From: RUG11894 sp964344335
Lineage (GTDB): Bacteria > Bacillota > Clostridia > Peptostreptococcales > Anaerovoracaceae
Direction: 5' to 3'
DNA length: 39,074 nt
NCBI GenBank assembly: GCA_964344335.1
Contig: CAYFMW010000012.1
Coordinates: forward strand, 1-39,074
Each line of letters opens with the position of its first letter. Within the stretch, counting starts at the first letter, position 1. Shown piece after piece: positions 1-6,641 of this stretch. A program made the translations under genes and the position numbers. Below the pieces are notes generated by a model. That model did not search any database. It had not been told where the DNA came from and was given only the letters and a program-made list of their open reading frames with translations.

Positions 1-498
1 GAGGCCGTGGTTCCGGGTCTGCTGGATTTCCTGTATTACTGCGCCTATAACATGGGTCTCGATTGGAGGATATACGGCATGGGCAGCGCAACTCCGGGCG
101 CCTTGAGGCTGGTCTGCAAGTACTTTGAAGATAAGAAGGACGACCTCAACGCGGCCGTCGCAAGCGCGGGAGTATTTAAGTCCTTTTCGAGCTACGAGGA
201 TTTGGTGAATCTGCAGAGAGAGCAAAAATGCGTCGGGCTCGGGATGAAGATGGGCGAGGGGTGGCTTCTCACCACGGAGATGCTGGAGCTCTGCGAGCTC
301 GGAGTGAGCAATATAATCTGCACGCAGCCCTTCGGCTGCCTGCCCAACCACATAGTCGGCAAGGGCATGATGGGCCCCGTAAAGGCCCGCTACCCGGAAG
401 CGAATATAGTCGCCATAGACTACGACCCCGGAGCGTCGCGCATAAACCAGGAAAACCGCCTCAAACTGATGCTGAGCAATGCGAAGAATAAACTTTAA
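1..498 (+). CDS. Acyl-CoA dehydratase activase-related protein, C-terminal part (5' end outside window)
   Basis: The frame is open from base 1, so this is the last 165 codons of a longer gene. The residues match the C-terminal end of the large (over 1000 aa) clostridial proteins that fuse BadF/HgdC-type ATPase activase modules to a 2-hydroxyacyl-CoA dehydratase-like domain. Recognisable stretches are PGLLDFLYYCAYNM near the start, GEGWLLTTEMLEL, then NIICTQPFGCLPNHIVGKG and VAIDYDPGAS near the end. Full-length relatives are thought to reductively activate or resemble 2-hydroxyacyl-CoA dehydratases of amino-acid fermentation, but the exact substrate is generally unknown. The stop codon directly abuts the ATG of the GtrA gene, so the two are probably co-transcribed. 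Family is clear; function is by family only. Confidence 0.85.
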   Translation, partial: EAVVPGLLDFLYYCAYNMGLDWRIYGMGSATPGALRLVCKYFEDKKDDLNAAVASAGVFKSFSSYEDLVNLQREQKCVGLGMKMGEGWLLTTEMLELCELGVSNIICTQPFGCLPNHIVGKGMMGPVKARYPEANIVAIDYDPGASRINQENRLKLMLSNAKNKL

Positions 499-909
499 AT
501 GGAGAAATTTGCGGAAAAATTGAAGGGAACGGATATCGTCCAGATAAGAAATTTTCTGATTGTCGGCGTCGCGGTAACCGCCTTTGATTTTGTTATGCTA
601 AAACTCTTAGCGGACGGCCTTAAACTCGATTATCTGCTCGCTGCGGGCCTTGCTTTCCTGATTTCAACCCTGCTCAATTATCTCCTGTCGATGAAGTTCG
701 TATTTAAGGGCAGGCAGGGGCGCAGCAGGCGGGAGGAGTTTACCGTATTTTTGATACTCTGCGCGATGGGTTTAGCTCTGACGGAGCTGTTCATGTGGCT
801 CTTCGTAGGAAAGTTGGAATTGCACTACATGCTCGCCAAGCTCTTTACTACATTTTTTGTGACCCTCTGGAGCTTTTTCTCCAGAAAAATCTTCCTTGAA
901 CGGCATTAA
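499..909 (+). CDS. GtrA-family membrane protein
   Basis: A 136-residue protein with four hydrophobic segments (about residues 19-38, 43-63, 82-102 and 110-128) and short charged loops, the size and topology of GtrA/DPMS-type proteins. The N-terminal part IRNFLIVGVAVTAFDF and the segment STLLNYLLSMKFVFKG resemble the family signature (FxxVGxxxTxxDF and NFxxxRxxVF). Members are linked to moving polyprenyl-linked sugars across the cytoplasmic membrane or to cell-wall glycosylation; no glycosyltransferase lies nearby, so the partner is unknown. The ATG follows the previous stop codon with no gap, implying translational coupling. No clear terminator follows it. Confidence 0.8.
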   Translation: MEKFAEKLKGTDIVQIRNFLIVGVAVTAFDFVMLKLLADGLKLDYLLAAGLAFLISTLLNYLLSMKFVFKGRQGRSRREEFTVFLILCAMGLALTELFMWLFVGKLELHYMLAKLFTTFFVTLWSFFSRKIFLERH

Positions 910-938
910 AATTATTTTGTAAGATTCTTTAAAGAGCG

Positions 939-967
939 TTGAAATTGTTCGCGCAAGAGTACATAAT
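939..967 (+). promoter_or_regulatory. Promoter of the decarboxylase gene
   Basis: TTGAAA at 939-944 and CATAAT at 962-967, separated by 17 bp. A strong Shine-Dalgarno sequence, AAAGGAGGAG at 996-1005, lies 12 nt before the ATG at 1018, slightly further than usual. Confidence 0.55.
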
Positions 968-1017
968 GTGTCCGTACTAAAAAATATACACTCGTAAAGG
1001 AGGAGTTCTTAACCGCG

Positions 1018-2478
1018 ATGGAAGACAGACAAAAGAGGATGCCGCTTTTCGAAGCGATTTTAGAATATAACGAGAAGAAACCGGCTTTTTTCAGGGTGCC
1101 CGGGCACCGCTACGAGCGGGGAATCAACCCCGCCTGGAGGGAGAAGGTGGGGGACGAAATCTTTAAATTCGACCTCACGGAGACCCCGATAACAGACGAC
1201 CTGCACCATGCGAGCGGGGCAATAAAGGAGGCCGAGGATTTGGCCGCTGAGCTTTGGGGCGCCGATTATTCTCATTTTCTTGTAAACGGGAGCACCTGCG
1301 GCAATCAGGTTATGGTCGTCACGACCGTCAACGGGGGAGACAAGATTGCGATTCCGCGGAATTCTCATAAGTCCGTGCTTATGGGCCTGATAATCGGAGG
1401 CGGTGTACCTGTGTACATGATGCCCGAGATTGAGGAGGAGTGGGGGCTTCACGGGGGGATAACTCCGAGGCAGGTCGAGGAGATGTTCGAGATGAACCCC
1501 GACTGCAAGGGCGTGCTTATCGTTTCGCCGACTTATTACGGGATAACCAGCGATATCGCCGGGATAGCGAAGGTCTGCCATGCGCACGATGCGGTGCTGA
1601 TGGTGGACGAAGCCCACGGGGCTCACTGCTATTTTTCTGATCATCTGCCGAAGGGGGCGATCGAACAGGGGGCGGATATCTGCGTGCAGAGCATACACAA
1701 GGTTACGGGTTCGCTTACGCAGAGTTCCATGCTGCACATCAAGTCCGACCGCATAAGCAAGAGCAGGCTGGAGCAGAATCTGACTTTGGTTCAGAGCACC
1801 TCGCCTTCCTATATTCTGATGACTTCTCTGGACTGCGCGCGCCAGCAGATGGCCCTGCATGGCGATGATATGGTTCAGGCGGCGGTGGATCTATCGCAGG
1901 CGGCAAGGGAGAGGCTCAACACGATGGCCGGCATAAGGTGTGCGGGCAAGGAGCTGATAGGCAGAGCCGGCATACACGACCTCGATGCGACGAGGCTTAC
2001 GATTTCGGCGGCCGATATAGGTATAACCGGATTCGATCTTAAGAAGATGCTCTTCGACGAATACGATGTGGATGTGGAACTTGCGGACTACCGCAATGTG
2101 CTCGCGATAGTCACCTACGCAAACGAAAAGGAAGATCTGGACATGCTCTGCGATGCCATGCAGGATATCTCGAATCGCTTTGCGGAAGAAGGCCAGCCGC
2201 TTCCTCCGGGCGAGCGTCTGCCCGCTCAGCCGGACTATGTTCTCTCTCCGAGAGCCGCGTACTTTAACGAGCGCGAGAGGGTGCCCTGGTTCGAGACAAG
2301 AGGCAGGATAGTCGCGGAGATGATAGCGCCTTATCCTCCCGGAATTCCGGTAATCTATCAGGGCGAGCGCATGAGCCAGGAGGTCTGGGAGTATGTGGAG
2401 GCCTTCCGCCAGAGGAACGGGCACATCCACGGACCATCGGATATGACTCTGTCGACGCTGCTGGTGATTAGGGAGTAG
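1018..2478 (+). CDS. Orn/Lys/Arg decarboxylase family PLP enzyme
   Basis: A 486-residue fold-type I PLP enzyme of the Orn/Lys/Arg decarboxylase major domain, in the short Gram-positive form related to B. subtilis SpeA/YaaO. The N-terminus FFRVPGHRYERG is the family substrate/PLP entry motif. VDEAHGAH (196-203) carries the Asp that binds the pyridine nitrogen, and SIHKVTGSLTQSSMLH places the Schiff-base lysine at Lys228. The C-terminal domain contains the usual PYPPGIPVIYQGE segment. It would decarboxylate arginine, lysine or ornithine to a polyamine precursor; which one cannot be read from sequence. It is monocistronic: its own promoter precedes it and a hairpin terminator follows. Confidence 0.9.
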   Translation: MEDRQKRMPLFEAILEYNEKKPAFFRVPGHRYERGINPAWREKVGDEIFKFDLTETPITDDLHHASGAIKEAEDLAAELWGADYSHFLVNGSTCGNQVMVVTTVNGGDKIAIPRNSHKSVLMGLIIGGGVPVYMMPEIEEEWGLHGGITPRQVEEMFEMNPDCKGVLIVSPTYYGITSDIAGIAKVCHAHDAVLMVDEAHGAHCYFSDHLPKGAIEQGADICVQSIHKVTGSLTQSSMLHIKSDRISKSRLEQNLTLVQSTSPSYILMTSLDCARQQMALHGDDMVQAAVDLSQAARERLNTMAGIRCAGKELIGRAGIHDLDATRLTISAADIGITGFDLKKMLFDEYDVDVELADYRNVLAIVTYANEKEDLDMLCDAMQDISNRFAEEGQPLPPGERLPAQPDYVLSPRAAYFNERERVPWFETRGRIVAEMIAPYPPGIPVIYQGERMSQEVWEYVEAFRQRNGHIHGPSDMTLSTLLVIRE

Positions 2479-2505
2479 AATTCGGGCGTATAAAGTAGTT
2501 AAATG

Positions 2506-2537
2506 GGCAACGGAGATTGGAATCTGTTGCCTTTTTT
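2506..2537 (+). terminator. Intrinsic terminator after the decarboxylase gene
   Basis: GGCAAC at 2506-2511 pairs with GTTGCC at 2526-2531, with an inner GAT/ATC, followed by six T residues (2532-2537). Confidence 0.8.
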
Positions 2538-2546
2538 AATTTTTGC

Positions 2547-2623
2547 GCGAAAGTGCCGGGTTTCTGAAGAGGCTTGCTCTAAGATTCAGAGATTCCTCGA
2601 AAGTGTGCCCGAAAGCCTTTTTT
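2547..2623 (+). other. Folded intergenic segment ending in a T-run (second terminator or small RNA)
   Basis: Nested short pairings are visible: CGGG 2557-2560 with CCCG near 2608-2611, CTGA with TCAG, and AGAG with CTCT, followed by TTTTTT at 2618-2623. The motif CGAAAGTG occurs twice (near 2548 and near 2598). No reading frame fits. It may be a backup terminator or the end of a small transcript; no known RNA family was recognised. Confidence 0.25.
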
Positions 2624-2753
2624 CTAAATAGCGCTGAACACAACCCGGTCGGGTCACAGGTGAAGTTGTCGTAAAGGAGGTTCATTTGTGTAAATAATTA
2701 GCAATTTGCACTCTGTGGTTGGAAATATATTTATTTAATGTAAATATATAGAA

Positions 2754-3047
2754 TATAATTAGTGAACAGATTGGGAAAATCCGCCATTTTTAGGATTTCC
2801 GTGTACAGTGAGCAATCAAAAACGAAGTTTTCGGCACACGGATTGGCATATGCTGAGCTCTGGCATATGACCCGTGTTAGGTGTCGCTTCAAAATTTGTG
2901 CTTTGGGCACACAACTAACAGTTTTCTTGCTGAACAACATATGTATAAAGGAGATAGTCAGTTGTTCTTATTTACATTATGAAATACGTCACTGGCAGAT
3001 AGGCAAAGTTCCGGCCTGTCAAGTAAAAATACTTGACAGGCTTTTTT
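2754..3047 (+). ncRNA. Candidate structured non-coding RNA upstream of ylxM-ffh
   Basis: A TATAAT box at 2754-2759 (weak -35) would start a transcript near 2766 that ends at the perfect terminator at 3014-3047, giving about 280 nt. Inside are several self-contained hairpins: GGAAAATCC/GGATTTCC (2774-2800), AAAAC/GTTTT (2819-2831), ACACGG plus CATATGC pairing with GCATATG plus CCGTGT (2836-2877), and GTG/CAC around 2900-2912. A 95-codon frame overlaps it but looks non-coding and runs into the terminator hairpin. The conserved SRP-RNA apical motif, a tmRNA tag frame, the RNase P core and T-box motifs were looked for by eye and not found. 6S RNA remains possible. Confidence 0.4.
3014..3047 (+). 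terminator. Perfect 12-bp intrinsic terminator
   Basis: GCCTGTCAAGTA at 3014-3025 pairs without mismatch with TACTTGACAGGC at 3030-3041 across an AAAA loop, followed by TTTTTT (3042-3047). The 3' arm contains the -35 box of the next promoter. Confidence 0.9.
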
Positions 3048-3061
3048 AATCGTGCTAGATT
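3033..3061 (+). promoter_or_regulatory. Promoter of the ylxM-ffh operon, embedded in the upstream terminator
   Basis: Consensus TTGACA at 3033-3038 and TAGATT at 3056-3061 with 17-bp spacing and an extended TGC at 3053-3055. The -35 box lies inside the 3' arm of the terminator hairpin. The predicted start near 3068 leaves a leader of only about 11 nt before the ylxM ATG. Confidence 0.75.
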
Positions 3062-3078
3062 ATAGCGGTGGTATTTTT

Positions 3079-3435
3079 ATGCTGGAAAATTTGATAAGGG
3101 ACAGTCTGCTGCTCGATTTTTACGGCGAGCTGCTGCCCGAAAAACAGCGCGAATTTTTCCGCTTATACTATGAGGAGAACTGCAGTCTGCAGGAGATCGC
3201 CGACGATTTCGGGCTCAGCAGGCAGGGGGTTCACGATGCGGTTAAGAAGGCCGAAGGCTCGCTCGCAGGCTACGAAGAAAAGCTCGGGCTTGTCGCAAGG
3301 TTTATGAGCACCCGCAGGATATTGGATTCGGTTTCTTCGGATATGGAGGAACTGATGGCGCAGCGCAAGGACGATGCCGCGCTCGGAGAAAAACTTTCGA
3401 AAATGCGAAAGAAACTGCAAGATTTAGAGATTTGA
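3079..3435 (+). CDS. ylxM: YlxM/p13-family SRP-associated DNA-binding-like protein
   Basis: A 118-residue protein with a sigma-70 region 4-like helix-turn-helix: LLPEKQREFFRLYYEENCSL, then EIADDFGLSRQGVHDAVKKAE at about residues 34-54. This is the hallmark of YlxM (UPF0122), which in streptococci modulates SRP GTPase activity and sits directly upstream of ffh, as here. The C-terminal half is helical and charged. The ATG at 3079 was chosen because homologues begin MxExLxxxxLLDFY and because an upstream GTG at 3052 would overlap the -10 box of the promoter. Three bases separate its stop from the ffh start. Confidence 0.9.
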   Translation: MLENLIRDSLLLDFYGELLPEKQREFFRLYYEENCSLQEIADDFGLSRQGVHDAVKKAEGSLAGYEEKLGLVARFMSTRRILDSVSSDMEELMAQRKDDAALGEKLSKMRKKLQDLEI

Positions 3436-3438
3436 GAT

Positions 3439-4776
3439 ATGGCATTTGAAAATTTATCTGAAAAACTGAATTCAATTTTTAAGAAGCTGCGCGGCAAGGG
3501 CGTGCTCAGCGAGGCAGACATCGATGCGGCCATGCGCGAGGTTAGGCTTGCGCTGCTGGAGGCCGATGTTAACTACAAGGTCGTAAAGGATTTTGTGGCG
3601 AGCGTAAAGAGCAAGGCCTTGGGCGAGGAAGTTATGGGCAGCCTCACTCCCGGGCAGCAGATTATAAAGATAGTAAACGACGAGCTCTGCGAGCTGATGG
3701 GCGGCACGAATAGCAAGCTAACATATTCTCCGAGCGGCTTTACGACGATACTTTTAGCCGGCCTCCAGGGTACAGGTAAGACGACGACCGCCGCAAAGCT
3801 CGCGGCATATATAAAAAAGCAGGGCAAATATCCCATGCTCGCCGCCTGCGATGTTCAAAGGCCCGCTGCGATAGACCAGCTGGAGGTCGTCGGTGGGCAG
3901 GTGGGAGTGCCTGTCTTCAGCGACAGGAGTTCCAAAGATCCCGCGGATATTGCGCTTAGAGCGAAGAACGAAGCTTCGCGCAAGGGGATGAATGTGCTTA
4001 TCGTCGATACTGCCGGGCGGCTTCATGTGGACGACGAGCTGATGGAAGAGCTCAAGGAGATTAAGTCGGCCGTCAAGCCCCACGAGATACTGCTGGTGGT
4101 CGACGCGCTCACCGGACAGGACGCGGTAAACGCGGCGGCGGCATTTCACGATGCGCTGGGCATAGACGGGGTTATAATGACCAAGCTCGATGCGGATACC
4201 CGCGGCGGGGCCGCGCTGTCGGTAAGAAATGTTACCGGAAGACCGATTAAATTCGTCGGAATGGGCGAGAAGCTCGACGCGCTCGAACCCTTCCACCCGG
4301 ACAGGATGGCTTCGCGAATACTCGGAATGGGCGATGTCTTGAGCCTAATCGAGAAGGCTCAGGAGAGCTACGACGAGGAGAAGGCCGCCGAGCTCGAAAA
4401 GAAGATGGCAAAGAACGCCTTTACTCTTGAGGACTTTCTCGATCAGATGGGGCAGATGCGGCAGATGGGCGGACTTTCCAGCCTGCTGAGCATGCTCCCC
4501 GGAGTGCAGGGCAAGGTGAGCGAGGAGCAGCTGGATGCGGGCGAGAAAGAATTTCGCGGCATGGAGGCGATAATCCTCTCGATGACCCCCCAGGAGCGAA
4601 AAAAGCCGGAGATCCTTAACGCTTCGAGGCGTCGCAGGATAGCCGAGGGCGCGGGCGTGAGCGTCGCGAGGGTCAACAGCATGATAAAAAAATACAACGA
4701 TGCTAAGAAGCTTATGAAACAGATGGGCAAAGGCAAGCCGGGCAGAAGGTTCGGCAGGCGCTTTCCCGGGTTTTAA
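3439..4776 (+). CDS. ffh: Signal recognition particle protein Ffh
   Basis: A 445-residue SRP54-type GTPase that binds signal sequences of nascent membrane proteins together with SRP RNA and docks with FtsY. The N domain starts MAFENLSEKLNSIFKKLRGKG. G-domain motifs are visible: GLQGTGKTTTAAKLA (G1, about residues 107-121), DVQRPAAIDQL, DTAGRLHVDDEL (G3), TKLDADTRGGAALS (G4) and GMGEKLDALEPFHP. The methionine-rich M domain follows (MGQMRQMGGLSSLLSMLPG), ending in a basic GKGKPGRRFGRRFPGF tail. Length is normal. It lies in the usual ylxM-ffh-rpsP order. Confidence 0.97.
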   Translation: MAFENLSEKLNSIFKKLRGKGVLSEADIDAAMREVRLALLEADVNYKVVKDFVASVKSKALGEEVMGSLTPGQQIIKIVNDELCELMGGTNSKLTYSPSGFTTILLAGLQGTGKTTTAAKLAAYIKKQGKYPMLAACDVQRPAAIDQLEVVGGQVGVPVFSDRSSKDPADIALRAKNEASRKGMNVLIVDTAGRLHVDDELMEELKEIKSAVKPHEILLVVDALTGQDAVNAAAAFHDALGIDGVIMTKLDADTRGGAALSVRNVTGRPIKFVGMGEKLDALEPFHPDRMASRILGMGDVLSLIEKAQESYDEEKAAELEKKMAKNAFTLEDFLDQMGQMRQMGGLSSLLSMLPGVQGKVSEEQLDAGEKEFRGMEAIILSMTPQERKKPEILNASRRRRIAEGAGVSVARVNSMIKKYNDAKKLMKQMGKGKPGRRFGRRFPGF

Positions 4777-4818
4777 ATAAGATAGATAAGAAAAGATTTT
4801 ATTGGAGGTAAAAACTAA

Positions 4819-5061
4819 ATGGTAAGAATCAGACTTAGAAGAATGGGAGCTCACAAGAAGCCCTTCTACAGAGTGGTAGTCGCGGATCAGCGGTCTTCGA
4901 GGGACGGCAAGAGCATAGCGGAAATCGGAACCTACAACACTCTCGCAACCCCGCCCGAAATCAACATCGATGTCGAAGCGGCGAAGAAGTGGCTCGCAGC
5001 GGGAGCCGTTCCGACTGAAACCTGCCGCGCCATTCTCAAGAAGGCGGGAGCCTTGGAATAA
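4819..5061 (+). CDS. rpsP: Small ribosomal subunit protein bS16
   Basis: An 80-residue protein beginning MVRIRLRRMGAHKKPFYRVV, the standard bS16 N-terminus, with VADQRSSRDGKSIAEIGTYN next. It is a 30S assembly protein. A ribosome binding site (TTGGAGG, 4802-4808) precedes the ATG. It continues the SRP/ribosome maturation operon and is followed after 10 bases by khpA. Confidence 0.97.
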   Translation: MVRIRLRRMGAHKKPFYRVVVADQRSSRDGKSIAEIGTYNTLATPPEINIDVEAAKKWLAAGAVPTETCRAILKKAGALE

Positions 5062-5071
5062 GGTGCCGCAG

Positions 5072-5302
5072 ATGAAGATTTTGGTGGAAACGATAGCGAA
5101 GTCCCTGGTGGACAATCCCGACGAAGTGTCCGTGCGCGAGATTAGCGACGGCGGCTCGGAGATAATAGAGCTGCGCGTCGCCGCATCCGATATGGGAAAG
5201 ATTATCGGAAAGCAGGGGCGCATCGTCAAGGCTATACGCACGGTGGTCAAGTCCGCCGGAGCGAAGCAAAACAGGAAGATAGAGGTAGAAGTCGTTTCGT
5301 AG
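5072..5302 (+). CDS. khpA: KH-domain RNA-binding protein KhpA (YlqC)
   Basis: A 76-residue single KH-domain protein. The GxxG loop is in MGKIIGKQGRIVKAIRTVV (about residues 38-56). KhpA partners with KhpB/Jag to bind RNA and affects cell elongation in Gram-positive bacteria. The ATG at 5072 gives the conserved start MKILVETIAKSLVDNP; upstream in-frame starts would extend into rpsP and match no homologue pattern. The position between rpsP and rimM is the normal one. Confidence 0.93.
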   Translation: MKILVETIAKSLVDNPDEVSVREISDGGSEIIELRVAASDMGKIIGKQGRIVKAIRTVVKSAGAKQNRKIEVEVVS

Positions 5303-5313
5303 CGCGCTTGTGA

Positions 5314-5331
5314 GTCCGCAATTTTGCGGAC
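5314..5331. repeat. Perfect inverted repeat between khpA and rimM
   Basis: GTCCGCAA (5314-5321) and TTGCGGAC (5324-5331) form an 8-bp hairpin with a 2-nt centre. No T-run follows, so it is more likely an RNA-processing or mRNA-stabilising hairpin than a terminator. Confidence 0.5.
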
Positions 5332-5363
5332 TTGCGTATATTTCCAGGCGGAGTGGTGCAGTT

Positions 5364-5864
5364 ATGGATGATTTAATTAAGGTCGGGCAGGTGAGTTCCC
5401 CGCAAGGAATTAAGGGCGAGGTGAATGTCTATCCATATACCGACGAGCCCGAGCGCTTCTCGCAGTTCGAGAGCGTAATAATTGACGGCAGGAAACTCGC
5501 CATAGAAAAAGTCCGCTATGTAAAAAATATGGCGGTCGTAAAGCTGGAGGGTGTCGACGACAGGAACGCATCGGAAAAACTGCGCGGCAAGGATCTCTTT
5601 ATACGAAGAGAGGATCTGCCTGAGCAGCCGGCGGATGTCTATTTTATACAGGACCTGATCGGCATGAGCGTAATGAACGAAGCGGGCTGCTATGTCGGCG
5701 AGCTGATTGAAGTTAATCAAAACGCAGCCCAGGATATCTATATAATAAAAAGGGCGGACGGCGGTAGCTTTATGCTGCCCGCGGTTAAGGAATTTGTAAA
5801 GGAGGTGGACATCGAGCAGGGATGCATGACGGTTCACCTTATCGAGGGTCTTCCGGATCTATGA
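5364..5864 (+). CDS. rimM: Ribosome maturation factor RimM
   Basis: A 166-residue protein with the RimM N-terminal domain (IKVGQVSSPQGIKGEVNVYPYTDEPERF) and a C-terminal PRC-barrel domain (DVYFIQDLIGMSVMNEAG, then IKRADGGSFMLPAVKEFVKEVD). It binds bS19 and assists 30S head maturation. The ATG at 5364 follows GGCGGAG and fits the family start; an earlier frame start would include the intergenic hairpin. Its stop overlaps the trmD start in an ATGA arrangement. Confidence 0.95.
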   Translation: MDDLIKVGQVSSPQGIKGEVNVYPYTDEPERFSQFESVIIDGRKLAIEKVRYVKNMAVVKLEGVDDRNASEKLRGKDLFIRREDLPEQPADVYFIQDLIGMSVMNEAGCYVGELIEVNQNAAQDIYIIKRADGGSFMLPAVKEFVKEVDIEQGCMTVHLIEGLPDL

Positions 5865-6628
5865 AAATCACGATTCTAACCCAGTTTCCGGAGATGTTCC
5901 CCGGGGTGCTGGGCGAAAGCATGCTCGGCAGGGCTCAGCAGGGCGGGCTTTTGGAAATAAAAACAGTGAATATCAGGGACTACACGAAGGACAAGCACAG
6001 GAGGACCGACGATGCTCCCTTCGGAGGCGGCGCGGGGATGGTAATGAGCCCCCAGCCCGCATTCGATGCTCTTCGGGCCTGCGGCGCGGAGGGAAAGCGC
6101 ATAATTTATATGTCCCCCCGCGGAAGGCTGCTGGATCAGGAGTTTGCGCAGGAGCTCGCGGCGGAAGAAGAATTCTTTGTCCTCTGCGGGCACTACGAAG
6201 GCATCGACGAGCGGATAATCGAAGCCTGGAATATGGAGGAGGTCTCCATAGGCGATTATGTGCTTACGGGAGGGGAGCTTGCGGCGATGGTGATGATAGA
6301 CTGCGCCTGCAGGTTCGTGCCCGGAGTGCTGGGAAGCGAGCTCTCCCTCGAGGAAGAGTCCATATACAGCGGGCTTCTCGAGTATCCCCACTACACAAAG
6401 CCCAGAAATTTCGAAGGATACGAAGTTCCGCAGGTGCTGGTCGAGGGAAATCATAAACTCATCAGATTGTGGCAGTTCGAACAGGCCTTGAGGATCACCG
6501 CCCGGAGGCGTCCGGAGATGCTTTCGGCCTTCTTGGAGAGTCCGCGAAAGTTCAGCAAGGACGAAAAAAAGATAATAGATGGGATTCTGCGCGAAACACA
6601 AGGTATTGAAGCAGAAAACCAAAGATGA
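5861..6628 (+). CDS. trmD: tRNA (guanine-N1)-methyltransferase TrmD
   Basis: A 255-residue SPOUT methyltransferase that makes m1G37 in tRNAs from S-adenosylmethionine. Visible motifs are ILTQFPEMFPGVL at the N-terminus, RRTDDAPFGGGAGMVM, CGHYEGIDERI (about residues 109-119) and the knot motif SIGDYVLTGGELAAMVMID. The ATG at 5861 overlaps the rimM stop by four bases. rplS, which usually follows trmD in Bacillota, is absent; a promoter for the next gene lies inside the last codons of trmD. Confidence 0.96.
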   Translation: MKITILTQFPEMFPGVLGESMLGRAQQGGLLEIKTVNIRDYTKDKHRRTDDAPFGGGAGMVMSPQPAFDALRACGAEGKRIIYMSPRGRLLDQEFAQELAAEEEFFVLCGHYEGIDERIIEAWNMEEVSIGDYVLTGGELAAMVMIDCACRFVPGVLGSELSLEEESIYSGLLEYPHYTKPRNFEGYEVPQVLVEGNHKLIRLWQFEQALRITARRRPEMLSAFLESPRKFSKDEKKIIDGILRETQGIEAENQR

Positions 6629-6634
6629 TACAAT
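6606..6634 (+). promoter_or_regulatory. Promoter of the HlyD-like gene, within the trmD 3' end
   Basis: TTGAAG at 6606-6611 and TACAAT at 6629-6634 with 17-bp spacing. The predicted start is near 6641, immediately before the ATG at 6642, so the mRNA would be almost leaderless. Confidence 0.6.
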
Positions 6635-6641
6635 ATCCTGT

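Noticed and set aside
2640..3010. SRP RNA (ffs), tmRNA, RNase P RNA or a T-box upstream of ffh
   Set aside because: The conserved primary-sequence motifs of these families were looked for and not found on the plus strand.
2762..3049. Open frame of 95 codons before ylxM
   Set aside because: No ribosome binding site, unnatural composition and its 3' end is the terminator hairpin; overlaps several RNA hairpins, so it is treated as non-coding.
4345..5250. Long minus-strand frame (301 codons) opposite ffh, rpsP and khpA
   Set aside because: Three well-supported genes on the plus strand explain the segment; the frame is a codon-bias shadow.
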